Assembly: GCF_004799445.1 (NCBI RefSeq)
Contig: NZ_SSNA01000100.1
Coordinates: 25,916-89,915, forward strand
From: Bradyrhizobium sp.
GTDB taxonomy: Bacteria; Pseudomonadota; Alphaproteobacteria; Rhizobiales; Xanthobacteraceae
Direction of reading: 5' to 3'
DNA: 64,000 nucleotides
Made by a program: the position numbers and the translations under genes. Numbering within the stretch: position 1 is the first letter of the stretch; each line of letters begins with the position of its first letter. Below are positions 34,110-42,940 of the stretch, piece after piece. The notes beneath the pieces are model-generated. The model made no database searches, was not told where the DNA came from, and saw nothing but the letters and a program-made list of their open reading frames with translations.

Positions 34110-34287
34110 GGGAACGGCTCCGAATTGATCAGGCCGATGGGCGGCGGCTTGCGTTTTCGCATGCCCCGCATCCCATTCTATAATTTTTTTCGAGGCGTTG
34201 TCGATCCGCCGGGGGGCCGCTCGTCTATTTCGTTGGCGAGACGATACCGCTAGCTGCTGCTCGTGGCTCGCCTTGGAGGAGTTCCCG

Positions 34288-34936
34288 ATGCGCTTGACGA
34301 CAAAACCAGAGATTATCGGTTCGGCGCGGTCGACCTACACGCGCGTCGTGCGCATGGTCTGCGAGGAGAAAGGGATTGAGTATGCGCTGACGGAGACCAT
34401 GCTGGGGGCGCCCGAGCTCCATGCCATCCACCCCCTCGGCAAAATGCCAGTGCTGCGCCACGGCAATGTAGAGCTGTTCGAATCGAAGGCCATCGCCACC
34501 TATCTCGATCGCAGCTTTTCGGGCCCGGCGGTCTTCCCGGCAGAGCCCACTCTTGCCGCGCTCACCGAGCAATGGGTCTCGCTCGTCAACACCGTCATGG
34601 ATCGCACCCTGATCCGCACCTATCTTTACGCCTATATCGCCGCGAGGACACCGGATGGGAAGCCGGACGGTGCTGCGATCGCAGCCGTGATGCCGGCAAT
34701 GATCGAGCAGTTGGGAATTCTCGATCGCGCGGTGGAGCAGACCGGCTATCTCGTCGGCCACGAATTTACCTTCGCCGACATCAATCCTCGATCGGGTCAG
34801 GCTCGCTCCCGAAGGCGCCGAGGCGCTCGCTGCGGCTCGCCATCTCGCCGCCTATTACCACGCCCACGCGGCGCGGCCGAGTTTTGCCGCTACCGTCCCG
34901 CCCGCGGCTCCGCCGGGGCGAGCCAGGCCCACCTAG
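34288..34936 (+). pseudogene. Glutathione S-transferase gene with internal deletion and frameshift
   Basis: Starts at ATG 34288 after GGAGGAG. The N-terminal thioredoxin fold (EIIGSARSTYTRVVRMVCEE, LGKMPVLRHG, FESKAIATYLD) and the start of the helical domain are normal up to HEFTFADIN at about 34787. There the usual L-L-P-M-type residues are missing, and the natural continuation LDRVRLAPEGAEALAAARHL ... RPSFAATVPP runs in another frame to TAG 34934-34936. A deletion of about 11 bases explains this. The unshifted frame yields an arginine-rich tail. Unlike the SDR lesion, a single miscalled base cannot explain it. Confidence 0.8.
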
Positions 34937-34967
34937 CGTAGGTTTCGTCGTCGCTGATCCGGATCGG

Positions 34968-35369
34968 TTACCAGACAAACCTTGGCAGGTCGGATTCCCT
35001 GTAATGCTGCACCAGCACTTCGCCACGCGCGTTAGTGAGCTTCATGCGCTTCAGTCTTCCGCTGCGGTAGTAGGTATATTCGTGCGCGAAAAATACCATG
35101 CCGCGATGCATCTTGACATCAGGGATCAATTTTGCGTCGGCATCGAGATAGCCGATGAGATAGGCAGTCCCGAGCGCCTCGCACGCCGCGGCCTCTGCCC
35201 TGGTCATCTTGTGGGTTAGATGCAGCGGAAGCCCGTTGCCGTCCCAGCTGCGGTAATATTCCACGCTATGATGTGTCTTGTTCCGGGCCTGTCGCCCGCA
35301 GGTTGACCAAAGGATCAACCCCATCGGCCCGACGACCGATATTGTTACTATGGAGATCAACAGCTTCAT
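34968..35369 (-). CDS. Conserved hypothetical protein with N-terminal membrane anchor
   Basis: A 133-residue protein with one hydrophobic segment at residues 3-22, then a soluble part rich in Tyr, His and Trp (HHSVEYYRSWDGNGLPLHLT, AYLIGYLDADAKLIPDVKMH, FFAHEYTYYRSGRLKRMKL). The second part looks like an antiparallel beta-sheet of the kind found in small uncharacterised proteobacterial proteins; I cannot name the family safely. It is convergent with the broken GST gene. Confidence 0.65.
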   Translation of the reverse strand: MKLLISIVTISVVGPMGLILWSTCGRQARNKTHHSVEYYRSWDGNGLPLHLTHKMTRAEAAACEALGTAYLIGYLDADAKLIPDVKMHRGMVFFAHEYTYYRSGRLKRMKLTNARGEVLVQHYRESDLPRFVW

Positions 35370-35445
35370 CGCGACGGTCGGTCCTCGGTCGGCAACGCGT
35401 ATTGGTCGCCGTTCCGGAACAGATGGTTCGAATCCCGCGGAGCTG

Positions 35446-36159
35446 TCAGATCAGCCGCATGCCCTTCAAACTCGCATGCCCGTTCTTGCCGACGATGATG
35501 TGGTCATGCACGGATATCCCGAGCGGCGCGGCGATGTCGACGATGGCCTTGGTCATCTGGATATCGGCACTTGACGGCGTTGGATCGCCGGAGGGGTGGT
35601 TGTGTACCAGGATGACGGCGGTGGCCGATAATTCCAGCGCCCGCTTGATCACCTCGCGCGGATAGACCGGGGTGTGGTCCACGGTGCCGGTCTGCTGCAC
35701 CTCGTCGGAGATCAGCTGGTTGCGCTTGTCGAGAAACAGGATGCGAAACTGCTCCTTGTCGGCAAACGCCATGCTGGTGCGGCAATAGTCGATGACATCG
35801 TTCCATGACGACAGCAGGGTGCGCTCCCGCAACTGGCCCTTGGCGATCCGGTTCGCTGCTGCCGCGATCAGTTTGAATTCGGTGATTGTCGCCTCGCCAA
35901 TGCCCTTGACCTCGCGCAGCCGCGCTTCCGGCGCATGGATGACCTCGGCGAACGAGCCGAATGTCCTGAGCAGCGATTTGGCCAGCGGCTTTTTGTCACT
36001 ACGCGGCTGGGCCGTGAACAGCACCATTTCCAGCAACTCGTAGTCGCTCAGGGCATCGGGCCCGGCGCTCTGAAAACGCTCGCGCAGCCGCATCCGATGG
36101 CCGTGATAATGCGGCGCCTCGGTCGGCTGGTCCTTCGTATCGCTGGTCTTCGCGGACAT
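35446..36159 (-). CDS. radC: RadC-family JAB-domain protein
   Basis: A 237-residue protein: helix-hairpin-helix-type N-terminus ([13 protein letters not shown]) followed by the MPN+/JAB metalloprotease-like domain with its [14 protein letters not shown] signature near the C-terminus. Despite the name, no DNA-repair role is secured for the family. The first 31 codons and about 50 upstream bases occur again, diverged, at 38938-39079. Confidence 0.93.
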   Translation of the reverse strand: MSAKTSDTKDQPTEAPHYHGHRMRLRERFQSAGPDALSDYELLEMVLFTAQPRSDKKPLAKSLLRTFGSFAEVIHAPEARLREVKGIGEATITEFKLIAAAANRIAKGQLRERTLLSSWNDVIDYCRTSMAFADKEQFRILFLDKRNQLISDEVQQTGTVDHTPVYPREVIKRALELSATAVILVHNHPSGDPTPSSADIQMTKAIVDIAAPLGISVHDHIIVGKNGHASLKGMRLI

Positions 36160-36210
36160 CGGCTAACCATGCCGCGCCGGCTGGGATTTGCAACCGGGAA
36201 GTGTCGGATG
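36072..36210. repeat. Direct repeat copy 1: radC 5' end and leader
   Basis: Covers the first radC codons and upstream bases. Aligned by eye it matches 38938-39079 in the same orientation with scattered substitutions (for example CGCAGCCGCATCCGATGGCC against CGCAGCCGCATCCGGTGGCC) and a few short gaps. The two copies bracket the 36.2-38.9 kb cassette. Confidence 0.8.
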
Positions 36211-36231
36211 ACGGGCTTGACTGGACAATGG

Positions 36232-37107
36232 CTAGGTGCGGACCCGCCCCCTGACGACTGCTTCTATCCACGCAATAACCGCTTTTACCCGCGCCAGGTG
36301 CTTGAGCTCGGGATGAACAAGAAGCCAGAGCTCGCGTTCAAGCACCGCTTCGCCGCCGCTTAGCTTCGACAGCCCCTTCTCCGTTTCTCCGACAAAGGTG
36401 GGCAGAAGAGATTTACCCAATCCTGCCTTAACGGCGTGAAGCGCAAGCTCAGAATCATTGACCACGACGCTGGCTACGCCTCCATCGGCCCTTACGGCTT
36501 GATGGAGCCACGCCGCATGGGGAAGCCCCAGCATCCTATCCTCATAGGTAATCCAGGGAAGGGGAGACGCCTTCCTGCCCGAGGGTCCATAGACTGCATA
36601 TTTGAGCTGCGCAATCCGCCGCGCAATTACTCTTTGTTCCCTATCTGGACGAGCAAACCGCAAGGCAAGGTCGGCATCCCTCTTTGTGAGACTTAGATTT
36701 CTCGGCTCTGCAATGAATTCAACGCGCAAATCGGGATGGGCTTTGTAAAGCCGCTTCAGGTCTGGAAATAGCAAGCGATTAATGAGAACCGGGATCGAAG
36801 TCAGCCGTACGTGTCCGGCGACCGCCGATTTGGTGCCGCCCGTCATCTCTTTCACGGCCTCGACCTCCAACTCGATGCGTTCCGCACGTTCCACGACGCG
36901 ATGTCCCACATCCGTCAGCCGAAGAGAGCCCTCCGATCGTTGGAATAACTTGGAGCCGAGGATGGCTTCGATACGCGCAAGCCGCCGGGAGACAGTTGTT
37001 TCATTTACGCCCAAGAGGCGACCAGCCGGCCCGTGGGCTCCGCCAGAGCGGGCAATTGCGAGCACATATCGCAGATCATTCCAATTCAGGTCCTGCATAT
37101 TTGCCAC
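36232..37107 (-). CDS. LysR-family transcriptional regulator
   Basis: A 291-residue regulator. The N-terminal winged helix (NWNDLRYVLAIARSGG, LGVNETTVSRRLARIEAILG) precedes an effector-binding domain. The start is ATG 37107 or 37098. It is divergent from the YCII-like gene at 37191, so it probably controls that and the dehalogenase-like gene. Base composition of this stretch is visibly less GC-rich than the flanks. Confidence 0.88.
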   Translation of the reverse strand: MANMQDLNWNDLRYVLAIARSGGAHGPAGRLLGVNETTVSRRLARIEAILGSKLFQRSEGSLRLTDVGHRVVERAERIELEVEAVKEMTGGTKSAVAGHVRLTSIPVLINRLLFPDLKRLYKAHPDLRVEFIAEPRNLSLTKRDADLALRFARPDREQRVIARRIAQLKYAVYGPSGRKASPLPWITYEDRMLGLPHAAWLHQAVRADGGVASVVVNDSELALHAVKAGLGKSLLPTFVGETEKGLSKLSGGEAVLERELWLLVHPELKHLARVKAVIAWIEAVVRGRVRT

Positions 37108-37190
37108 CCGAGTCTACAAACTTGCCGCTGTCACAGCATTTTCGCAGGGAGTAAACTGCACAATGCAGTTGGATGACAGAGGCTTTTACG

Positions 37191-37487
37191 ATGCTGTTCG
37201 CCGTCATATTCGAGGATGATGCTGCGCATGCTGGAAAGCGGCGAGACTTGTTGGGCTACCATCTGGCGTATCTGGAGAGCCACGCCAGCGCGGTAAAAGC
37301 GGCTGGACCGCTTAAACTGCCCGGCAACGGTCTTGCCACGGGCGGGCTTTGGCTCGTCGAAACTGGCGGCGCTGACGAGGTGCGCCGCCTCTGCGAAAAC
37401 GATCCCTTCTGGCCCACTGGTCTGCGTAAGTCCGTTCAAATCCGTGAATGGGCGCGTGTTTTCTCTGACGGCAAGAGGCTGATTTGA
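37191..37487 (+). CDS. YCII-related protein
   Basis: A 98-residue dimeric ferredoxin-like fold protein. The start MLFAVIFEDD, the YHLAYLESHASAVKAAGPL segment and the C-terminal DPFWPTGLRKSVQIREW are the usual YCII build; His and Asp residues of the putative active site are present. I chose ATG 37191 over 37173 because the first strand begins there. The dehalogenase-like gene overlaps or directly follows its stop. Confidence 0.8.
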   Translation: MLFAVIFEDDAAHAGKRRDLLGYHLAYLESHASAVKAAGPLKLPGNGLATGGLWLVETGGADEVRRLCENDPFWPTGLRKSVQIREWARVFSDGKRLI

Positions 37488-37498
37488 ACCAACCAGCC

Positions 37499-38263
37499 AT
37501 GACCGGAACACGGCGCGCGCTTCTAGCCCTCGCGGCAAGTACTGCCGTGACAAGTGTCTTTTCCTCCGCTGCCATGGCAGCGGACAAGACGCAGCCAGCT
37601 ATAAAAGCTGTCGCTTTTGATGCATTTCCGATTTTCGATCCGCGTTCTATTTCTCTGCGGGCCGAAGAGGTGTTTCCTGGCAGGGGCGGCGCGCTGGTCG
37701 ATGTTTGGCGTACCCGTCAGTTCGAATATACCTGGCTCCGCATTGCCTCCCAGCGCTACGCGGATTTTTGGCATGTTACCGAGGATGCGCTTGCCTTCGC
37801 AGCCAAGCTGCTCAAGCTCGATCTCACCTCGGAAAAACGCTCGCGCCTCATGGGATCCTATCTCGAAATGAAGCCATGGCCGGGCGTTGCGGAGGGGCTG
37901 AAGACGCTGCGCGACGCGGGATTGCGATTGAGATTCCTGTCCAATCTTACGCCGCAAATGTTGGCAGCCTGCGTAAAGGCATCCGCCTTGGAAGGGTTAT
38001 TCGAAGATCCGCTGAGTACCGATACGATCAGGACCTACAAACCGGACCCGCGCGCCTATGCAATGGCGGTCGACGCCTTTGGACTCCCGGTCGAAAACAT
38101 CCTGTTTGTCGCTTTCGGCGGCTGGGACGCCATCGGTGCCAAGACCTTCGGCTTCAAGACGTTCTGGTTCAATCCGGCCAGCCAGCCCACCGAAGAACTC
38201 GGAGTGACGCCCGATGCAATGGGCCCTTCCTTTACCGATCTTGTGCGCTTTCTCCTGGTTTAG
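37499..38263 (+). CDS. HAD hydrolase, type II haloacid dehalogenase-like, with Tat-like signal
   Basis: A 254-residue HAD-superfamily protein with an N-terminal signal of twin-arginine character (TGTRRALLALAAS ... SAAMA). The catalytic aspartates lie in AVAFDAFPIFD, where dehalogenases usually have F-D-x-Y-G-T-L-F-D. Motif II is FLSNLT, the lysine lies in RTYKPDP, and motif III is FVAFGGWDAIGAKTFG, where the usual aspartates are partly replaced. A TTG at 37484, overlapping the previous stop, is the other possible start. Export is unusual for this family. The substrate may not be a haloacid. Confidence 0.82.
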   Translation: MTGTRRALLALAASTAVTSVFSSAAMAADKTQPAIKAVAFDAFPIFDPRSISLRAEEVFPGRGGALVDVWRTRQFEYTWLRIASQRYADFWHVTEDALAFAAKLLKLDLTSEKRSRLMGSYLEMKPWPGVAEGLKTLRDAGLRLRFLSNLTPQMLAACVKASALEGLFEDPLSTDTIRTYKPDPRAYAMAVDAFGLPVENILFVAFGGWDAIGAKTFGFKTFWFNPASQPTEELGVTPDAMGPSFTDLVRFLLV

Positions 38264-38316
38264 CCAGGCGACGTTGCGGCCTCGGCTCTTCGCGCCGCGC
38301 GAGCCGGTCAAGCCAG

Positions 38317-38724
38317 TCAAGATTTGTCGATCGCCCAAGATCCAGGCCCACCGGCCGCCAGGAATAGAGTTGTAAAGCAGAAAAGGACCGAGTGTTCGCC
38401 ACCGTTCAGCGCAGGGAAAAAACTCTGTGGCGCGTGGACGATGAAATAAGCCACCGCAGAAAAGCCGCACAAGACGAACGCCACTCCACGCGTAACGAAG
38501 CCCGCTGCGAGCAACACACCGCCGATGGTTTCAATAAGCCCGGCGGTAACCCTGAAGACATCGGACATTTGCCCGAACACGGAAAACACCTGTTTGATAT
38601 TTTCCATGTGCGGAAAATCAACCAACTTCGCAAGTCCGTGTTGAAGGAAAAGGAGAGCAACCACGATGCGCAGAAGCGCCTGCGCCGAGGCTGTCCATCG
38701 ATGCAGCATTATTTGGGGCGTCAT
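38317..38724 (-). CDS. DoxX-family membrane protein
   Basis: A 135-residue protein with four hydrophobic helices; the signature LLFLQHGLAKLVDFP and GLIETIGGVLLAAGFVTR are those of DoxX/YphA-like proteins. Function in most bacteria is unknown, sometimes linked to redox stress. It is convergent with the HAD gene and belongs to the same low-GC block. Confidence 0.88.
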   Translation of the reverse strand: MTPQIMLHRWTASAQALLRIVVALLFLQHGLAKLVDFPHMENIKQVFSVFGQMSDVFRVTAGLIETIGGVLLAAGFVTRGVAFVLCGFSAVAYFIVHAPQSFFPALNGGEHSVLFCFTTLFLAAGGPGSWAIDKS

Positions 38725-38842
38725 CTCTCCTCCGCGTTCAAACCTCGCAGGCCATCATTAGAGACTGTGAGGAGGCGATCCCAGCGGCAAAAATGCGGAC
38801 AAGATTGCAAAAAAGCAGATCAATCCCGCTATTGCATATTTG

Positions 38843-39025
38843 CTATTCGGCAGCCGCTGCATTTGCCTGCAGCCTCCAAGTGCGGATTACGGCGATTCTG
38901 CCGGGCTTGAGAAAGGGCCAAGCGGCCTGCCAGTGTCGAAAACGCCCGCGCAGCCGCATCCGGTGGCCATGATAATGTGGCACCTCGGTCGGCTGATCCT
39001 GCATATCGCTGCTCTTCGCGGACAT
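38843..39025 (-). pseudogene. Truncated second copy of radC (5' end only)
   Basis: Reads MSAKSSDMQDQPTEVPHYHG and on to RMRLRGRF, nearly identical to the start of RadC. From 38938 leftward it continues into unrelated sequence (RHWQAAWPFLKPGRIAV) and stops at 38843. The JAB domain is absent. It marks the right border of the cassette that starts beyond intact radC. Confidence 0.85.
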
Positions 39026-39079
39026 TCGGCGCCCAACATGCCGCGCCGGTCAGGTCTTGCAATCGGGAAGTCTCGGAAG
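38938..39079. repeat. Direct repeat copy 2: radC 5' end and leader
   Basis: Partner of 36072-36210. Divergence of the copies shows the duplication is old or came from a different strain. Confidence 0.8.
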
Positions 39080-39100
39080 TTAGTCGTTGCACCGCAGGAA

Positions 39101-39556
39101 TTATGCCGTGCGCTTGCGGCCCGCCTTCGGCCTCCTTGTTTCGCCGAGCAGCAGCATGTCGGCGACCGTCGTCGTGTCGAGGATATCCGACATGGCGTCG
39201 CGCACCTTTGTCATGGCCAGGCGCACCTTGCAGCGCCTGACGTCGCCGCAATCGTGGCAGGGTTGGTAGGAGGTCCGCCGCGCGCAGGCGATCGGGGCGA
39301 TCGGACCATCGAGGGCGCGGACCACCTGGCCAAGCCGGATCTCGTCCGCCGATCGCGCCAGCCGATAGCCGCCGCCGCGACCCTTCCTGCTGTAAACGAT
39401 GCCGGCGTTACGCAATTCGCCGAGGATCGCATCGAGGAATTTTTTCGGGATGTTATTCGCCTCGGAAATGTCCGTGGCCTGCGCCATCGCGGCCGGCTTC
39501 AGGCCCGCCAGATGCGCCACGGCCTTGAGACCATATTTCCCCTTGGCGGTGAGCAT
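39101..39556 (-). CDS. Rrf2-family transcriptional regulator (probable Fe-S sensor)
   Basis: A 151-residue regulator: winged-helix part (MLTAKGKYGLKAVAHLAGL, KKFLDAILGELRNAGIVYS, RKGRGGGYRLAR) followed by the three-cysteine loop CARRTSYQPCHDCGDVRRC that holds an iron-sulfur cluster in IscR, RirA and NsrR. I chose ATG 39556, where the family start motif begins; the frame is open upstream. The promoter region contains TTTGTAGACTAAATG on its coding strand, perhaps its own operator. Its right-hand neighbour on the same strand is a porin gene. Which signal (Fe, cysteine, NO) it senses is not readable. Confidence 0.85.
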   Translation of the reverse strand: MLTAKGKYGLKAVAHLAGLKPAAMAQATDISEANNIPKKFLDAILGELRNAGIVYSRKGRGGGYRLARSADEIRLGQVVRALDGPIAPIACARRTSYQPCHDCGDVRRCKVRLAMTKVRDAMSDILDTTTVADMLLLGETRRPKAGRKRTA

Positions 39557-39803
39557 GTCGGGCAGGCTGGATTCCGGAGGTAAAAAGCGCCACCTCGCAG
39601 ACTCGGACCCGCGGGAGGCATTTAGTCTACAAATATGATCGATTTTAAAATTAATATCCAGTCGGCGGCACCGGCTTTTCCTGTCGCCCCGCTGCGAGCA
39701 CAGCGGGCAACCACGGGCAAAGGCGACCGACAATGTGCTGAGGGTCCGCACCCCGATTTGAGCCGGCGCGCGACAATCCGGATCGAGCAGGCGTTGCGCC
39801 TGC

Positions 39804-41582
39804 TCAGAAGACGATCTGCGACCGCGCCGCGATCCAGTCGATCGTGGCGCCGCGATAGTTCGGGCCACCGAAGAATTGCGGATTGTCGACTACGACATGC
39901 TCGTAATCGATCATGAATTTCATGTTGTTGTTGGGATACCAGTTAAGGCCGACACCGTAAGTCGTCTCCTTGCCGCCGCCGTAAGTGGTGGTGCCGCCGG
40001 TGAAGACGCCCGGCGCGGAGTATGCGGGTCCGAGCGTCGCGGTCGTCAAATAGGGGCTGCTGAGGTTGATGATGGTGTAGCGGGCGGCGAGTTCGAGCGC
40101 GCCCCAGCCGGGACTCCCGGGCGTCATCGGCACTTCCGGAATGACGCCGGTATAGGCGCCGCGGATCGGGTCGTAGTGTCTGGTGCCGCCGATGCTGTAG
40201 CTCCCCTGGACATAGCCGCCGTCGAAATTGAGGGTAGGGCCGGGAACGCCGCCTTGCAGGTTGCCGGGGAGGGCAGGCACCCCCGCCCGGGATTGGATCA
40301 CGTAGTGATAATACTCGCCCTGGGCGAAGAAGTTGTCATAGGAGGCCGCGACTTCGGCGCCGTAAACCTGTCCGCCGTTTGCCGGAATGTTGCCGGTGTT
40401 GAGGAAGGTCGTCGGGTCGACGCGCAATTCCGGCCGGTCGGTCAACTGAATGGCAGCCAAATTGTCGCCTGCGCGCGGCGCGAACAGATCGGCGTAGTTG
40501 AAGCCGACGTGAAGCGTCGCGTTCTGCTGCTGCAGGAGCTGATAGGCGCCACGCGCCATAAACGACAATTGCGGTCCAAGTCCGGTCATCTGCGCACTGG
40601 TGACGCAAGGCGTCCCCGCCGTCACTGCCACCGTGCCGGTGTTGCACGAGGCGCCCCCGGTGTGCAGCGCGCCCGAATTGGGGCCGGTCAGGAATGCGCC
40701 CAGCCAGTAGCGATCGTTGTTCGAGCGTGCACCGAGCGCCGAACGGAAATCGCCGCCGCCGAACGCCGTCGCCACTACTTGCGCGGACGAGCGCTCGAGA
40801 AACATGATGTCGTTGGAACTCGTGGCCTCTTCGAGAGTCCACGGCACGTCCATGATACCGAAATCGAACGCCACGGGAAATTGCTGCCCGTGGCTGTAGA
40901 AGCCGTTGTAGGTGATGAAGGCGTTCTCGATGCCGGACAGGAAGGTGTTGCTGGTGGTCGGGCTGGTGCTCGAGTTGGCGTTGGCGAGCGCGTTGTTCAA
41001 ATCGTTGCTGTCGGCGGTGTTGCCGAGATCATATACAAATGCGTAGTGCCAATCGCTCATGAACGTGCCGATCACGCCAATGCGCGCCCGCCGCAGATCG
41101 ATCCCCTCCGAAAGGCCCTTGCGGTCCAGCGTCATCGGCGCCGGATTGTAGTTGGTATATCCTCCGGCATCGAGCTGGAGACGGCCGAACAGCTCGACCG
41201 TGTTGTCGCCGGTCGCATCCGAGAAGCCGAAGTGATAGCCGCGGTCGTAGGTCATGAGCACCTTGGCAGGCAATGCGGGGCCCGCCGCGCCATAAGGTGC
41301 CGTGGAGGGTCGTGGCTGATCGGCTGAAGGCGTCTGGCTTGCGGCCACCGTGGCCGGCTTTTGGCGGCGCAGCCGCCGGATCTCCGCCTGCAGGGTCTTG
41401 ATCTCGCTTTCGTGCCGCGCTTCCAAACGCTGGATCTGGGCCTCCAGCCGCTGGAGCGTGGCGGCATCCTCCGTGCCCGCAGCGGCTCGGCTCCCTGGCC
41501 AAATGCCGGTCAAGGCAACAACGGCGAAGGTGAAAGCGCGCGCGCTCGTCGGAACGGTATCGCGCCAGCATTCGCGAGGCAT
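39804..41582 (-). CDS. Porin, OprO/OprP (phosphate-selective) type
   Basis: A 592-residue outer-membrane porin. The signal peptide is followed by a coiled-coil (residues about 40-75, TLQRLEAQIQRLEARHESEI) that should trimerise or span the periplasm, then a Pro-rich linker and the barrel (GRLQLDAGGYTNY, RRARIGVIGTFMSDWHYAFV, ending SQIVF with the terminal Phe). The match is to the Porin_O_P family; phosphate, polyphosphate or other anions are possible substrates. A dyad CTTAAT-N14-ATTAAG occupies 41592-41617 in its promoter. Confidence 0.85.
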   Translation of the reverse strand: MPRECWRDTVPTSARAFTFAVVALTGIWPGSRAAAGTEDAATLQRLEAQIQRLEARHESEIKTLQAEIRRLRRQKPATVAASQTPSADQPRPSTAPYGAAGPALPAKVLMTYDRGYHFGFSDATGDNTVELFGRLQLDAGGYTNYNPAPMTLDRKGLSEGIDLRRARIGVIGTFMSDWHYAFVYDLGNTADSNDLNNALANANSSTSPTTSNTFLSGIENAFITYNGFYSHGQQFPVAFDFGIMDVPWTLEEATSSNDIMFLERSSAQVVATAFGGGDFRSALGARSNNDRYWLGAFLTGPNSGALHTGGASCNTGTVAVTAGTPCVTSAQMTGLGPQLSFMARGAYQLLQQQNATLHVGFNYADLFAPRAGDNLAAIQLTDRPELRVDPTTFLNTGNIPANGGQVYGAEVAASYDNFFAQGEYYHYVIQSRAGVPALPGNLQGGVPGPTLNFDGGYVQGSYSIGGTRHYDPIRGAYTGVIPEVPMTPGSPGWGALELAARYTIINLSSPYLTTATLGPAYSAPGVFTGGTTTYGGGKETTYGVGLNWYPNNNMKFMIDYEHVVVDNPQFFGGPNYRGATIDWIAARSQIVF

Positions 41583-41962
41583 CGGAATCCTCTTAATTAG
41601 TTTGTCTATAGATTAAGTAGAGATAAAGCCGGCAGCCCCTGTCAAGTTGGGGTCGAAGCCCTTCGCCATCCGCGATTGGGCGACAACGGATTGCTCTATC
41701 CGCCGCGTCTCGCAGAACGGTTTTCTAGCGAGTTGATCTGGCGTCCCGCCGAGGGCGGTGCGCGCGGCGCGGGGGATACGCCCTCGACTGCCTACCCGTG
41801 GTCAACCAACAAGGGACAGTCCGACCAACAATGCCGATCAGGCTTCACAGCCGATAATCGTCGGCAAATTGCGAAAGGGCGCGGCGTATTGGATACCCGC
41901 TTGTGCGGAGTGTCACGGACTCCGATGGAGCAGGCGCAGCGCAGCAACAAAAACCCGACAGG
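41583..41962. promoter_or_regulatory. Porin promoter with AT-rich dyad; remainder empty
   Basis: CTTAATTAGTTTGTCTATAG and on to ATTAAG (41592-41617) forms a 6-bp-arm dyad just upstream of the porin start. It shares the elements TTTGT and TAGAC/CTAA with the region before the Rrf2 gene. The rest of this gap holds no recognised gene; one plus-strand frame contains a lone Cys-x-x-Cys-His. Confidence 0.4.
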
Positions 41963-42787
41963 TTACGCCACCACCGGCGGCTTCTCGCCGTGGCGTTCCG
42001 ACAGCGTGAAGATTTCGACGCCATTGGCCGTTACGCCGACCGAATGCTCGAATTGCGCCGACAGCGAGCGGTCGCGCGTTACGGCGGTCCAGCCGTCGGA
42101 CAGGATCTTCACATGCGGTTTGCCGAGATTGATCATCGGCTCGATGGTGAAGAACATGCCGGGCCGGAGCACCACGCCTTCGCCGGGCCGGCCGACATGA
42201 ATGATGTTTGGCTCGTCGTGGAACATGCGGCCGAGCCCATGCCCGCAGAAATCGCGCACCACGCTCATGCCCTGCGGCTCGACGAAACTCTGGATGGCGT
42301 GGCCGATGTCGCCGGTGGTGGCGCCCGGCTTCACCGCGGCGATGCCGCGCATCATGGCCTCGTAGGTCACCTCGATCAGCCGCTCGGCCTTGCGCGAGAT
42401 CGGGCCGATCGCATACATCCGGCTGGAATCGCCATACCAGCCTTCGACGATGAAGGTCACGTCGATATTGACGATGTCGCCTTCCTTCAAGACCCGGTCT
42501 GCGGGCATGCCGTGGCAGACCACGTGGTTGATCGAGGTGCAGGTCGAATAGCGATAGCCGCGATACATCAGCGTGGCGGGGTAGGCGCCATGGCTGAAGG
42601 CGAATTCGCGGACAAAGTCGTCGATCCGCGAGGTCGGCACGCCGGGCCTGACGATGTCGGTCAGTTCATCGAGGCACTTGGCCACCAGCGCGCCTGCCTT
42701 GCGCATGCCGGCAAATCCGCCCGCCCCATGCAGCTTGATCTGCCCGGTCTTGCGCAAGGAGGTATCGGAGGCTTCGACGTAGCTCAT
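41963..42787 (-). CDS. map: Type I methionine aminopeptidase
   Basis: A 274-residue metalloprotease removing the initiator methionine. The five metal ligands lie in VNIDVTFIVEGWYGDSSRMY (two Asp), GHGLGRMFHDEPN (His), GMFFTIEPMI (Glu) and the C-terminal MFEH-equivalent ALSAQFEHSV (Glu). Length is as expected for the cytosolic form with no N-terminal extension. Confidence 0.95.
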   Translation of the reverse strand: MSYVEASDTSLRKTGQIKLHGAGGFAGMRKAGALVAKCLDELTDIVRPGVPTSRIDDFVREFAFSHGAYPATLMYRGYRYSTCTSINHVVCHGMPADRVLKEGDIVNIDVTFIVEGWYGDSSRMYAIGPISRKAERLIEVTYEAMMRGIAAVKPGATTGDIGHAIQSFVEPQGMSVVRDFCGHGLGRMFHDEPNIIHVGRPGEGVVLRPGMFFTIEPMINLGKPHVKILSDGWTAVTRDRSLSAQFEHSVGVTANGVEIFTLSERHGEKPPVVA

Positions 42788-42940
42788 GGGCGGATCGCAT
42801 CTTTGCGGGAAGGAGGGATTTGAAGGCTCAATTTAATGGCTGGGGCCGCTAGTGCAAGCCAAGGTTAGCATGCCGCGGGTCGCGCCGCCGCCGGAACCGG
42901 GAACTGCCATGGCGCGGTTGGGCCGACATGCGAACGGGTA

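Noticed and set aside
41758..42009. Plus-strand frame with a CAECHG heme-type motif
   Set aside because: Only an isolated CxxCH; no signal peptide, no distal Met, Arg-rich tail, and it runs into the antisense of map.
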